A stretch of DNA of 64,000 nucleotides from the NCBI GenBank assembly GCA_036346275.1, contig CM070722.1, positions 67,059,524 through 67,123,523 of the forward strand, written 5' to 3'. Below are positions 47,630-60,600 of this stretch, piece by piece (the stretch's first letter is position 1; each line of letters begins with the position of its first letter). Below the pieces are notes generated by a model. The model was given only the letters and a program-made list of their open reading frames with translations, ran no database searches and was not told the DNA's origin. Origin of the DNA: Otatea glauca. Lineage: Eukaryota > Streptophyta > Magnoliopsida > Poales > Poaceae. Both the position numbers and the translations under genes were made by a program.

Positions 47630-48500
47630 TGACGAATACTAATAACAGGGGTACCCCAACGGCCCGAAGCGACGAGCCAGCGGCCTCAAGCATATCTCCA
47701 GCCCAACAGGCCGCGCCCGGCCCGCCACCGACCGAATCGCTGCGAGACCACACAAGACATCCGCTCCCGACCGGCCGGGAAGCGAATCCGACCGACAATA
47801 GCCCCGACCCCTTGGCGGGCGGGATCTCCGACCGACCAACCAAGGTGACAGACGCCGAGGGCCGCGTGTCGGGGCCCTCATCACCACCGCCACGCACTCG
47901 CGAACAAGGTCAATCGGAGTGACAATACAAGGCGGTGGCTCCTTCCTAGAAGGTTTGGTGATCTGAAGTCGAGCTTCCACCCCCATCAACCGGGCCACAG
48001 ACAAGATTTAACGCACGCTCTCCCGAGGCAGCGCCAACGTCACACACCGCACGTCAGCATTCGTAAGGATCACAGAGGGCAAGTACGCTATTTCCCGGGG
48101 AATACCTAACCTCCCTGACCACCAAAGCTACCGACCCAAAGATGGGCAAGACGTGTGGCGACTGGTCCCACGTGACGAAGGACCAGAGCTCCTAGCATAG
48201 GTCGCCTCGCCCTTCCCCCGACTCTCGATGTAACCTGCCCCTTCCTTCTGTATAAAAGGAGGTAGGACTAACGATTCTAGAGGAGAGAAACACATGAGAA
48301 CAGGAGGAGCTTAGGTAATTTAGCGCCCTCATCTGTAAAACGTTGTGCAAAGCAATACAATACGGCCATCCGAACTGGAGTAGGGACTTTCAGCCCGAAC
48401 CAGTATACATCTTGGACTCTCGAGTCTAACCATTCAGGGAGTGGAACACGCGACCCCTTAGACTTACAAATTTACTTGCCGGCGCTCGAAAACGCCGACA
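47630..48500 (+). repeat. 5' LTR
   Basis: An 871-bp terminal repeat with TG...CA ends. It keeps a TATA-like TATAAAAGG at 48251-48259. It aligns along its whole length to 61619-62526 with substitutions and many small indels. Confidence 0.93.
48251..48259 (+). promoter_or_regulatory. LTR TATA box
   Basis: TATAAAAGG lies in the 5' LTR, followed about 40 bases on by the AGAGAAACACATGAG region where transcription would be expected to begin. The matching site in the 3' LTR reads AGATAAAAGG. Confidence 0.55.
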
Positions 48501-48502
48501 GT

Positions 48503-48520
48503 TGGCGCGCCAGGTAGGGG
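48503..48520 (+). other. Primer binding site
   Basis: TGGCGCGCCAGGTAGGGG begins two bases after the 5' LTR with TGG, the complement of a tRNA CCA end. The tRNA was not assigned. Confidence 0.75.
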
Positions 48521-49525
48521 GCCTTCGCGCGTCTTCGTCACCATCTCCGGATTCCGCTTGTCTCCCGATGGCATCCACCCATCGCGACGGCATGATCGCG
48601 CCGGGAGCCGGATCCGCTTGGCTCCTCGACTTCGCCACACCCCGGCAGAGGGCTCACGCTTCGTCCCGCCGCCTCGAGTACTGCGCCACGAGAGCTCAGG
48701 CGCCCCTCCGGCGACCGCTAAGCTCCGGCAGGCGCCCTGCAGCCCCGGCCGGAACCCGAGGAGTGCTCGCCACGTCCGCGAAACTCCCGAGGGCCCGGCA
48801 GTGACCATGTCACCCCGTAGGCTCGCAACTTGTGGCGATGGTCGGCTACATGCCGCCTCCATCCACGAGCCGGAAGACTCTTCCGACCATGACTCCACTC
48901 CGACACGGAGTACCACGCTGCAGCGGCACTCTCGCGAGTGCAACATGGCGGCACGGCCGATTTGATCAGAGCCCCGCGCTCGGGACCTCCTATCCGGCGC
49001 TTTCGAGCGCGGGAGGAGGAGTACCAGCACAGAAGCGTCGAACGCCTTCGGGCCAGCCGCGCAGCTCAACAACGCAAAGAGTTGGAGGAACGAAGAGCCG
49101 AAGCTCGACCACCTCGAGCCAACTCGAGCAGAGGAGCTCGAGACCCGCATGTGCTGGCGGCGCGCAAGACGCACGCTGCCGCACACCCCCTGAGAGGCGG
49201 AAGAGTCCGACGGTCCTCGCTTCTTCCCCATGCAAGCCAAAACGTGGCGCGGCCGCAATCTTTGCCGAGGCCTCCCGAGCCGATCGACCGGAGGCCAAGG
49301 CCACTTATCAAAATCTCCGGGTGGTAGAGCGCGGCCGCGGCAAAGACATGCACGCCCGGCTCCTATCGCCCGGAGCCACCTCAACCCGGGCCCGTCTGCA
49401 GACGGAGCCGGTTGTCCGCAGACAGCGGCGCCGCATCATGAGCCACACCAGCCTCGCGCGCCCGGTGCGCCAAATACCTCGGTGATGCCTACGACATTCG
49501 CGCTACCCTTGAGGCGCGAAGAAAG

Positions 49526-50480
49526 ATGGCGGAGGAGGCCGCCCACTCACGAATTGCGGGCGGCGGACACCACCACCGCAGCCCGAGCCCCGACGGTCCT
49601 GGACCGCGAGCGTTCTGCCAGGGGATCCGCCAGGCGGACTTCCCTGCCAGATTCCGGGCGCCTACCAACATTGCCAAATACACCGGGCCACAAACCTGTG
49701 TGTCTGCTCAAGATTACCGGCCGCATGCGGCGGGAGGAGCAACGGATGACCTCTTCATCATCCAAGACCTTCCCATCTACCTCGCGGACTCGGCCCGAGC
49801 CCGCTCGAGTACTTGCCCGCCAAAACCATCGAGAATGGACCGACTTGAAGGCCCTCTTCGTCGGCAACTTCGTGGCACTTACAAGCGCCCTGGAAACTCC
49901 TGGGACCTGAAGGGCTGCAAACAGCAGCCAGGGGAAACCCTCCGGGACTACATCCGACGGTTTTCCCGCCAGTGCAACGAGCTCCCCGACATCTCCGACG
50001 CCGATGTCGTGGGAGCATTCATCTATAGCACCTCCTGCAAGGCCTTGGTACACAAACTAGGTTGCCTCAAGCCCAGAACTACCAAGGAGCTCCTCGATAT
50101 CGCCACCAACCACGCCTCCGACGAGGAGGCTGTGGGGGCCATCTTCGAGGGAGGAAAGGCCCAGCTAGAACCCGGCGTCCACATCGGGTCCCCTTCTGAC
50201 CGCTCCGACAAACGGGCGCGCACGGAAGCGATCCGCGAGACCCAAGTGGTCGCCACCGCCGACCGCCTCGCCAGCGGCCAGTGCGACCGACCGTCGCGCC
50301 CGACCACTTCGAGAAGTTGATGGACGGCCCGTGCCCAAACCACGGGTTCTCCGTCAAGAACAAGTACCGGGACTGCGAGGTCCTGAGGCGTTACCTCTCC
50401 AGCGTCCCCGCAACGCCGCGTGGCAAGGGGAAGAAGCCTGCTGTGGCCCCGCGGGCCGCAGAGAAAAAGGCAGACGACGA
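49526..50480 (+). pseudogene. Retrotransposon gag, frameshifted
   Basis: The gag domain is recognisable across two frames. RFRAPTNIAKYTG is followed by GGATDDLFIIQDLP and YLADSARA, then a W-x-DLKALFVGNF segment (in another frame near 49850), then GNSWDLKGCKQQPGETLRDY, FSRQCNELPDISDADVV and TTKELLDIATNHA. This is the gag order of RIRE2-like elements. The frame changes near 49700 and 49875. From about 50300 another frame encodes the C-terminal HGFSVKNKYRDCEVLRRYL segment. Confidence 0.85.
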
Positions 50481-53400
50481 GTTCCCTGAACCCGACGGCT
50501 GCCTCATGATCTTTGGAGGACCGACCTGCTATGCCGACAAGCGCCGGCTCAAGCTCGCTTATCGCGAGGTCCGCACCGTCGCGCCATGCGTCCCCCAATA
50601 CCTCCGGTGGTCAGAGTTCCCGATCACATTTGATCGGACCGATCACCCCGACCACGTTTCACAGCCGGGGAGATACCCCCTGGTGGTCAGCCCCGTCGTG
50701 GGGAAGAAGCGCCTTTCAAAGGTGCTGATGGACGGAGGCAGCGGCCTCAACATCCTCTACGTCGAGACGCCGACGCTATGGGGTCCCGCGCCAACCCTCC
50801 AACCCGAAGGCGCCTTTCCATGGCGTCATTCCCGCCAGCCAGCCCATCCACTCGGGCGGTCGACCGCCTGTTACCTTTGGGGAACCGGAAACTTCCGCAC
50901 CGAGACCTCGCTTTGAGGTCGTGGATTTCCCGCTTACCATGCCATCCTCGAAGGCCGTGTTACGCCAAGTTCATGGCGGTCCCCGCCACGCCTACCTCAA
51001 GTCGAAGATGCCCGCCACGAGGAGTCATCACCGTGGCATCATCTTTCCAATTTGCCTACAATCGCGAGCGCAATAGCTTGCGAGCTTGCCTCGGCGATCA
51101 TCGCGTCGCCGAGCTCGACAACCTCAAGAGGAAGCCTCCGAATCCGCCCGAGTCCAAAGAAGTCGGGCGGGATCCTTCAAGTCCGCCGAGGACACGAAGG
51201 AGGTCGCGGTTGATCCCTGTGATCCGACCAAGACCGTGCGGATCGGAGCCACGCTCCCCGCCAAATAGGAAAGCGCGCTCGTCGACTCCCTCCGCACCAA
51301 CAAAGACGTCTTCGCATGGAGGTCCTCCGACATACCAGGAATCCCAAGGGAAGTCGCCGAGCACTCCTTGAGCATCCGACTAGGCTCAAAGCCGGTCGCC
51401 CAATGCCTGCGCCGCTTCGACGAGGAGAGGCGCAGGATCATAGGGGAGGAAATCGCCAAACTTCTGGCTGCAGGGTTCGTAAAAGAGGTGCGCCACCCCG
51501 AGTGGCTAGCCAACCCTGTACTTGTAAAAAAGAAAAATGGGTAATGGAGGATGTGCGTTGACTATACGAGTCTCAACAAAGCGTGTCCCAAGGATCCGCT
51601 CCTTTGCCCCGCGATCGACCAAGTCATCGACTCCACCGCAGGTGCGAGTCCTCTCTTTCTCGGATGCCTACTCGGGCTACCACCGATTGCGCTAAGGGAG
51701 TCCGACTAGCTCGCGACTTCCTTCATTACTCCGCTCGCCTCGATTCGCTACGTTACAATGCCGTTCGCCTAAAGAACGCGGGCGCTACATACCAACCGAT
51801 GTATGCAAACGTGCTTCAATGACCGATCGGCCGTAACGCTGAGGTGTACGTCGACGATATTGTCGTAAAGACCAAGAAGGCCGACGACCTTATCCCGACC
51901 GAAGAGACCTTCGCGAACCTTCGACGATTCCGCATAAAGCTCAATCCCGAAATGCGTCTTCTGGTCCCCAAAGGAAGCTCCTTGGCTTCATTGTCTCCGA
52001 GCGAGGCATCGAGGCCAACCAGAGAAGATATCGGCAATCGCAAGGATGGGCCCAATCAAGAACCTCAAGGGGTCCAGAGGTGATCGGATGCTGGCGCTTT
52101 GAGCCGCTTTCGTGTCTCGCCACGGCGAGCGAATGCCACTCTGAGCTACTCAAGAGATCCGACCGCTTCACTGACCCCGGAGGCTCAGAGGCCCTCACCC
52201 GCTGAAGGCCTTCTGTCCTCGCCTCGATCCGGTCGCCCGGCACTGGTGAACATGTTTTCTACATCGCCGCCACTACCCAAGTCGCCGCCGCGGCCCTCGT
52301 GGTGGAGCGAAGCGAAAGAAGGCCGCGAACTCAAGGTACAACGGCGGTTTACTTCATTAGCGAGGTCCTTTCCGAGTCCAAGGCTCGCACCCACCGTGCA
52401 GAGCTACTCTACGCGGTGCTCATTGCGAAGAGAAAGCTCGCCCACTACTTCGATCGGACACCATCACCGTGGTGACCACGTCCCCGCCGGCGAGATCGTC
52501 CCGCAACCGCGACGCCTCGGGAAGGATAGCCAAGTGGCGCCGAGCTCGCCGCCACGACATCACATACGCCCTGGACGGCGATCAAGTCGCAGCCCTAGCC
52601 GACCGTCGCCGAGTGGACCAAACCTGTGCACCACCAGTGATCAAGACCCGAGCACCGGACATTGTACTGGATGGGTCTTACAACAAGAACGGCGCGGGCG
52701 CGGAGTCGCCATCATCTCCCGCCGGAACAAGCTTCAGACGCCATCAGCCGCTGACGCCACCAACAACGCCGCCGAGCACGAGGCCCTCGCCAACGGTCTC
52801 CGGATCGCCGCCGACCTCGGTGCTCGCCGACTCCACGCCCACGGGACTCCAAGCTTGTCGTCGACCAAGTCATGAAGGCCGCGGGCCCCGAGACGCCCGT
52901 ATGGCCGCTGCATCGCCGAGAAGTGCGCGGGCTCGGCGCGCGTTCAAGGGCTTCGAGCTTCACCATAGCTACCGACGCTACAATAGCGACGCCGACTACC
53001 TAGCCAACTGCCTCCAGCAGAGAGCCGGTCCCGCCCGGGATCTTCGTCTGCGACCTCCTGCGGCCTTCCATCCAGCTGGGCCTGGTGGCCGAACGGTCCC
53101 CCGACCTACCTAGCACGGTCGCCCCAACCGCCGCGCGGTCGGGCGTAGACTTGGCCGGGTCGAGCCGCAGCGTGCTAGCGACCGAGTCCGACTGGAGAAA
53201 GCCCTTCATAGATCGTTTGACGGACGGGTCACTTCCCCCCGACCCGACCGAGGCCCGGCGCCTCGCCCGGCGGGCAAAGTCTTTCGTCCTGGTCGGCCCA
53301 GACCTTTACAAAAGGAGCCCCTCCGGGGTCCTCCAAAAGTGCATCCTGGCCGACCAAGGGAAACAACTGCTGGACGACATACACAGCGGAATTTGCGGTC

Positions 53401-54372
53401 ACCACGCTGCGCCCCGATCTCTTGTGGGAAAGGCCTTTCGGCAAGGTTTCTATTGGCCGACCGCCATGTCCGACGCCGAGCACATCGTACGCACCTGCGA
53501 AGGATGCCAATTCTTTGCCGTGCGCACACATCCGCCACCAGCCTTGCGCACGATCCCCATCACGTGGCCTTTTCTCGCTTGGAGACTCGATCCGGTCGGG
53601 CCTTTCAAGAAAGCGCCCGGGCTTTACCCATTTGCTCGTCGCGGTAGACAAGTTCACCAAATGGATAGAGGCCAAGCCGGTCGTGAGCGTCACGTCGGCA
53701 CAAGTGGCCATCTTCTTCCGCGACATAGTCTTTCGGTTCGAGTCCCAAACTCCATCATCACCGACAACTAACGCAGTTCACGGGAAGGAGTTCCTCGAGT
53801 TCGCGATGACTTCAACATCCGCGTCGATTGGGCGCCGTGGCCCATCCGCGGACCAACGGCCGGTCGAGCGCGCAAACGGCATGATCCTTCAAGGGCCTGC
53901 CGCGGATCTTCAGTCGGCTCAAGCACTTCGCGGGGCGCTGGGTGACCGAGCTACCCTCCGTCCTCTGGAGTCTGCGGACCACGCCGACCCGGGCGACCGG
54001 GTTCACACCGTTCTTCATGGTATACGGTGCTGAAGCCATCTTGCCGACAGACCTGGAGTATGGCGCCCCAAGATTACAAGCCTTCGAGGAGGCTCGGGGG
54101 CTCGCCGCACAACAAGACGCCGTCGACCACCGACGAGGCGCATGACGTGGCCATCCCGCGATCGGCGTATCAACAAGCTCGCGATGTTATCACGCCGTCC
54201 GTTCGACGGCGGTCTTCGATCTTGGCGACACGGTCTGCGCGGGTCCAAACCAAAGAAGGATAAGCACAAGTCGCCGCCGAAGGCCCCTTCACCGTCGTGG
54301 AGATCCTCCGACCTGGCACCTTTCGACTCAAGGACGCCGACGGCCGCATCCTTCCGAATGCATGGAATATAG
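50481..54372 (+). pseudogene. Retrotransposon pol: protease, RT, RNase H, integrase (broken)
   Basis: Domains in order. The aspartic protease is VLMDGGSGLNILY near 50720-50760. RT begins with the approach segment FAWRSSDIPGIPREVAEH near 51310 and the RT core MCVDYTSLNKACPKD near 51550, preceded by a TAA at 51541 that cuts the frame. The RT active site is VYVDDIVVKTKKADD near 51845. RNase H starts at LDGSYNKNGAGA near 52670. The integrase zinc finger (HSGICGHHA...CEGCQ) is at about 53390-53500, and the integrase core holds VAVDKFTKWIEAKP near 53640 and SIITDN near 53755. A conserved VERANGMILQG follows near 53865. The domains are spread over all three frames by many small indels, and the segment after SIITDN is altered. 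Confidence 0.88.
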
Positions 54373-55100
54373 AAAAGTTAAGGCGATTCTATCCCTAAAC
54401 TCTTTTCCTCTTCCTAGCATGCTCTTTACTTTTTCCTTCCGAGCACTCGTCGCCATGCGACGACTCGAGGTCGCCTTCTTCGGCGCCCTGCTCAGCCGCT
54501 GCTCGGTCGGCGCTATGCGGGTTGATGACCCAACCGACCAAAGGTCCTTCCCGAGCGGTAACCCCTTCGACCCAAGTGCTACAGCCTACGCCCCAGCGGC
54601 TATGGTTGCTAACACTTCGCGGAAGAAGAAAGTACCCGAGTGGAGTGACCTTTGGGTCGGCAGGGAACACTCCTCCCCCGCACGAACTCAGCTATCCCAC
54701 GCGCTTATGAGGGTACGTGACCAGACTGGTCATGAGGTCCATCCCGAGCGGTAACCCTCTCAACCCAAGTGTTACGGCCTACGCCCCAGCGGCTATGGTT
54801 GCTAAGTAGCATTTCGCGAAAGAAGGAAGTGCCCAAGTGGAAAGATCCTTGGCCGGTCTAGAACACTCCTATCCCTCACAAGTGCGCCTAACCGCTGCAT
54901 AGCCAAGTCTCCAATCCACCTCGCCCCTCCCAAAACGACTCAACCTACGCATAAGTGACCCCTGCGGTCCTTAAGGCTATGGTCGGTCAAACGCTCACCC
55001 TAAATACGAAAGAGGACGAGAGGCGATTTTGGAACTTGATAAATTCGAGATGGTTTACATAGCAGTCTTTACAATCTAAAAAGGATAAAGCTAACTATTT
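54373..55100. repeat. Retroelement spacer with internal direct repeat
   Basis: A segment starting CGAGCGGTAACCC and running through CTACGCCCCAGCGGCTATGG occurs at about 54558 and about 54747, roughly 190 bases apart, with several differences. It is non-coding. Confidence 0.6.
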
Positions 55101-58100
55101 TTATTCTTCCTGGTGGGCGACCGGTGGCGAGGCGGAGAGTTGGCTGCCTCTGGCTTCCTGGAGGGCAGCCTGCGGCGGGATGTGGCTGGCGATCTCCCGG
55201 GCGTGCGGCTCGACCAGGAGGTCAAACCTATCGATCTCCTCGTCGGTCCGGTTCCCGGCTACGCCGCTGCTCACCACCGCGAGGCCGATGCCGTCGTAGT
55301 GCGAGACGGTGTTGACCAGCGCCGACGAAGCTCCAAGCGCAGCGCCGATGATCACCGCCTCCTCTACAAAGTCTGGCACTCGGGCCAGCACGGGGGCAAG
55401 GGCACTCGGGCCTGCCCCGGCTCCAAGGATGCGGTCGCAGACTTTCCGACCGGCCTTGCGAAGGGCCTCCAGTTCGGCGCCCATCTCGGCCCGACCGCCT
55501 CCGCAACCTTCAACGCCGCTGGCCTCGCCCCGCCACGATCGCCACGTCGCGAGCATCTGCTGCCGTTCTCTGCTTCCACGGCGACGCCGATTCTTCGCGC
55601 CTCTGCGATTGCGGCGATTTCGATAAGTTCGCCTGTGGGTCGCACCCGCACTTAATTGAAGAATTGAGACACTTACCGCCGCAGAGTTGGTCGATTGCGG
55701 CTTCCTTCTTGAGCGCCAGATGAAGTCCTCACCACCAGTCCTTCGAGATCGCCGCTTCGGAACGAACTCGGTCGGCATCCCCGAGCCTGGTTTCGCTCGG
55801 TCCGCAGCGTGTTGCTCGTCTCGCGTCCCCCTCCGCGGCAACGGCGGCATCCTTGGCCTCGGTGACCTCCATCGAGAGGACTCGGTTCCACCACTTTCGC
55901 CCTCAAGACCTTGGCTCCCGTGCGCCATCATAAAGGGCCTTCGTGGCCTCTTCAAGCCTGGCGGATCTCCACCGCCCGACCGCCTAATGTCCATGGCCTC
56001 TGGACTAGGCGCACTCAAGGCGCACTGATCGCACTCCTCCACCGCACCGCCACGATCGCTTGGAGCGCCGCAGAGCTCAACTCGCGCACGGCGAGCCCGC
56101 AAGTCTTTGCAAAAACGTGGACACTCGTTAGTCGCATCGGAAGAACTATAAAAATGTGCAACGAGTCGAGCCTTTGGTGACTTACGGGCGATCGCCGGAC
56201 TTCGACCATCGTGCCCAACGCCTCGTGGAAGACTCGAGCAAGAGCCGACCTTTACGGATCGCCTATCTCGGCTTCGGCGTCCGCCGCGCTTTGCCGGGGC
56301 GCCCCACTCGCTCTCCTCCGATCGCCCATGACGCCCGACCCGGACTACACCCGCGCAAGCGCTCGTTCGCCTGTTCGGGCGGGGCGCCGCCGATCAAAGC
56401 ACCATGGGCAAGGGCGATGAGGTCAACCTTCGAAACCCCTCGACGACTGTGAGGGGCATCGGTCGCACCTCCCCGACAAAGGGTCGAGCACCTCCGTCCA
56501 CCAGCCCGCCTCGTGGGCGCGATCGCGGCGCACCGTCGTCTCATCGTCCGAAAGGACGATCACGTCGTCCGGTGGGGTCCCACGAGGCGGCGGAAGTTCT
56601 TCTTCGGCCTCGACCTCGGGTGAGGCCCGTCCTCGGCGGCGATCGCGCCTCGGCCGCCGCCGCCGCGACCGCCACCGACCCAATCGAGTCGCCAAATCAC
56701 CGGCGCCATTATTTATGGAGCCATGCGGCCGCGCCCAGTCACGCCCTTGTAGGCGCCGCGTTACAAAGATTCAAGAGTCGCCGGCGGCTTTGTCGCAAAA
56801 ATGCTCCAATAAGAAGAAAAAAAGGGGAACACTTACAAGGCCGAGCGGTACGTGGCACGCGCGCCTCTTTGCCGCCCCGCCAAAAGGGCAAGTCGGCCGT
56901 CGCTTCCCGGCCGCCCACCGAGGCGCCGCGACAACCGCGAGCGCAAGATCACCCCGCCTGGGATCCGCGCCACGGGCCCGTGATGCCGCTCGGCGGAGTC
57001 CACGCCGGCCGCCGCCGCCGGCGGTGTCGAGAAAAACCCACCATAGGGATGGTCGGGGCGCTCCCCGCCGTCGAGAGGTTGTCCCCACAGCGGTGGACTC
57101 AGACACATCTCGCCCAAGCGCCCGCGTTCCTTATGCTTCTTCTTCCTCCTTTCCTCCTTCCGCTTCTTGCGGGAGGAGTCAGCCTCTGCCGTCTTCGCCC
57201 GGGCGGCCGCCCGCGCCTCCTTATCCCCCGGGAGCGGCGCCCGGGAAGACATCCCCATGAGCCCCTAAGAGGATGCAGGAATGCCGGTCGGACCAAGTGC
57301 TTGGGACAAAGAAAAGAGAAGCAGAAAGAAATTTCACCGACTTACCAGATTTGGCGGGTGAGCCGCCGAGAATGGCTCCGGGTGGCCACCCGTAGCCACC
57401 GTGGTGCTTCCACCCGTAACAGCCGCCACTCGGGCCTCCACCTCAGACGCGGCCAACTCGGGTTCTGCCATCCTCGCCCGGTCGGACGGCCCCGCATACC
57501 GGAACAAGGGGTGCGGCCTGTGCACAAGGGGTTGCACGCGCATCCCCATAAAGGCGCGCACAACAATGTCCCCGGTGAGCCCCCGCCTCCTTTGAGCCCT
57601 GATCTGCTCCACGATCAGGGCCAGCTTGTTCTTCTCCCTCTTTTGGCGCCCGCCCACCGCTCCTCCGCCATGGGAAGCTCGCGGTGAAACGAGGGCGCGC
57701 CGCGTTACTCAACGTAGAGCCATTCGGAACGCCAGCCCTTGTTGGACGAGGGCAGTTTTACCTCCAGGTACTCCGTGCTCCGACCGGGCGGCCGAGGGCC
57801 AGCCACCTGTGCGCCACGGCGTCCGACGACTGCCTTTCGAGCCTTGCTCGAAGAAGTGCCTCCACAACGCCCGGTCGCGCTCGATCCCGGAAGGCCTCGC
57901 ACGCGTGATGAAGATGGCGATGTGGAGGACCCCATTGGGGTTGAGATGGTGCACCTCCACCTTGTAATGAGACAGCAGCCCTCGGACGAGCGGGTGCGTG
58001 GCAGCCAAAGCCGCGCTCAAGAACGGGCGGGCACCACGACCTCGTCGCCCAGCGGCGGGGTGATGGCCCCGTCAAGACCCTCCACCGGAAGGTCTGCGGC

Positions 58101-58345
58101 ATGAGGAAGCCCTTCTTCACTGCCGAACGCACGGCTGTCTTGCGCGAGCACTCCGCCACGACATCTTCACGAAGAGGCGACGAAGGTGAGAAAGAAAGGT
58201 CGGGTTTTCTTTCCTTGGCTCTCTGGTGCTTTTCTTGTTTCAGAGACAGAGACAAAGAGGGCAAGAAAGCATGACTACCCGGAGCACCCCAACGGGCGTA
58301 TTTATAGAGGACAAGCAAACGCCGGTCGAGCAGGCACACCCTCAA
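55101..58345 (-). pseudogene. Antisense ORF of the retroelement (Transposase_28-like, gypsy-type)
   Basis: On the minus strand, about 58345-57709 encodes sequence with VRGLLSHYKVEVHHLNPNG followed by VLHIAIFI near 57900-58000. This is the hallmark of the putative gypsy-type transposon domain (Pfam Transposase_28) found antisense in Tat-lineage elements. Downstream, 56102-55101 is an open 333-codon minus-strand frame, Arg/Glu/Ala-rich, probably the C-terminal helical part. The frame is broken repeatedly between them. The function of this ORF is not known from sequence. Confidence 0.65.
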
Positions 58346-59089
58346 ACGGCGTCGTGTCCACCTCGCCTATTGCGCCACTGTAACTCCGGCCTAATACCAC
58401 TCCACTTTTAATCCCTGTCATGTCAGGCGGCAAGAGCCATAAAGACGCCGCCCCCGAACAACATGTCCCGTAACCTCTTGGTCTCCGCCTTTAGGCCGGA
58501 GCAGTTGCTCGGGCGCGCAGAAGCCTCTTCGGGCGCGCGGCCCAAACGGCAAAGCTTTGTGGCTTGCGCCAGGCCCAATGAGAAGTCAGGGTTCAAAAGG
58601 CCTACCCCACCAGATGGGTATAAGGCCGTCCCAACAAAACTTGAGCAAGGGGCAGGTATAAGGTGAGCCCCACGGTGGGCCCTCGGTTAGGTCGGCTGAC
58701 GGCCTAATCACCTCTACTCGCGTCTGAGACCATACTTCACACTCTCCCGGAGCTCATCAATGAGCGACACCACCGTGCTCGGGTTGGCGGACGACCCAGG
58801 TCCATACGGATTGAGTAAAGAAAGGTTTTTATGGGTCGCCCCACAAAGAGGCGGGACACCCTACTGGGACCGTCCGCTCGGAAGGGTCCCCTTGGCGGAC
58901 CTCCCACGACCCACTCGGATTACCCGCTATTGGCTCCACGAGCACGGCGTTCAAACCAACGCAGGTAAACGTGCGTCGCTCACCCCCTCCAGGTCCCACA
59001 CCTGCGGATGGGGTATACATGTGGGATAGACGGTGGCCATTCTTCTCGCAGTCACCCTCGCCCGACGAGGACTCGGGAAGGAAGCCCCA

Positions 59090-60600
59090 CGTCCAGCTAC
59101 GACGGTAAACGAGCACTCACGTCCAGCTACGATGGTAAACGAGCACTCACGTCCAGCTACGACGTTAAACGAGCACTCGGACACCCGAACCTCACAGAGG
59201 CAATGGGTCGTCCCTGCCGACCAAGGCACTGTCTAGCTACGACGTTAAACGAGCACTCGGACACCCGAACCTCACAGAGGCATCCGGTCGTCCTGCCGAC
59301 CAAGGCAGTCGGACACCCGAACCTCTCAGAGACATCCGGTCGTCCCTGCCAACCAAGACACTCGGACACCCGAACCTCTCAGAGGCATTGGGTCGTCCCT
59401 GCCGACCAAGGCACTGTCTAGCTACGACGTTAAACGAGCACTCGGACACCCGAACCTCACAGAGGCATCCGGTCGTCCTGCCGACCAAGGCGATCGGACA
59501 CCGAACCTCACAGAGACATCCGGTCGTCCCCGCCGACCAAGGCACTCGGACACCGAACCTCTCGAGACATCCGTCCGCCCTCGCCAACCAAGACACTCGG
59601 ACACCGAACCTCTCAGAGGCATTGGGTCGTCCTCGCCACCAAGGCACCGTTTAGCTACGACGTTAAGCGAGCACTCTGGACACCAACCTCACAGAGGCAT
59701 CCGGTCGTCCTGCCACCAAGGCGCTCGGACACCGAACCTCACAGAGACATCCGGCCGTCCCTGCCGACCAAGGCACTCGGACACCGAACCTCTTAGAGGC
59801 ATCCGGTCATCCCGCCGACCAAGGCACTTTGGACACCGAACCTCACAGAGGTATCCGGCCGTCCCGCCACCAAGGCACTCGGACACCGAACCTCACAGAG
59901 GCATTGGGTCGTCCTCGCCACCAAGGCACCGTCTAGCTACGACGTTAAGCGAGCACTCGGACACCCGAACCTCACAGAGGCATCCGGTCGTCCCGCCGAC
60001 CAAGGCACTCGACACCCGAACCTCACAGAGGCATCCGGCCGCCCTCGCCGACTAAGGCACTGTCTAGCTACGACGTTAAACGAGCACTCGGACACCCGAA
60101 CCTCACAGAGGCATCCGGTCGTCCTGCCGACCAAGGCACTCGGACACCCGAACCTCACAGAGGCATCCGGTCGTCCTGCCGACTAAGGCACTGTCTAGCT
60201 ACGACGTTAAGCGAGCACTCGGACACCGAACCTCACAGAGGCATCCGGTCGTCCCGCCACCAAGGCGATCGGACACCAACCTCACAGAGACATCCGGCCG
60301 CCCTGCCGACCAAGGCACTCGGACACCGAACCTCTCGAGGCATCCGGTCATCCCGCCGACCAAGGCACTTTGGACACCGAACCTCACAGAGGCATCCGAT
60401 CGTCCTACCGACCAAGGCAGTCGGACACCCGAACCTCACAGAGGCATTGGGTCGTCCCTGCCGACCAAGGCACTGTCTAGCTACGACGTTAAACGAGCAC
60501 TCGGACACCCGAACCTCACAGAGGCATCCGGTCGCCCTGCCGACCAAGGCGCCGTCTAGCTACGACGTTAAACGAGCACTCTCGCGGTTGTTCCTGCCGA
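59090..60600. repeat. Two-unit minisatellite in the retroelement 3' region
   Basis: Unit A, about 51 bases, contains CTCGGACACCCGAACCTCAC and GCCGACCAAGGCA and occurs roughly two dozen times. Unit B, about 27 bases, contains TAGCTACGACGTTAAACGAG and occurs about eight times, mostly after blocks of two to four A units. Three further B-like copies with GACGGTAAACGAGCACTCA spacing open the array at 59090-59172. Because unit A is close to 17 codons, long open frames appear on the minus strand as a by-product. Confidence 0.92.

Noticed and set aside
48464..49384. 306-codon minus-strand open frame in the gypsy 5' region
   Set aside because: High GC leaves several frames open. The plus strand carries the gag leader, and no domain is visible on the minus strand.
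53730..53750. Possible tRNA T-arm (GGTTCGAGTCCC)
   Set aside because: It lies within integrase coding of the retroelement, and no matching D-arm, anticodon arm or acceptor stem surrounds it.
59157..60547. Repeat proteins of about 17-residue units (ECLG..GRPD type)
   Set aside because: They arise because minisatellite unit A is close to a multiple of three. Frames are broken by unit B and by single-base indels.
59090..60600. CRISPR-like array
   Set aside because: Repeats are directly tandem without unique spacers, and the DNA is plant nuclear.
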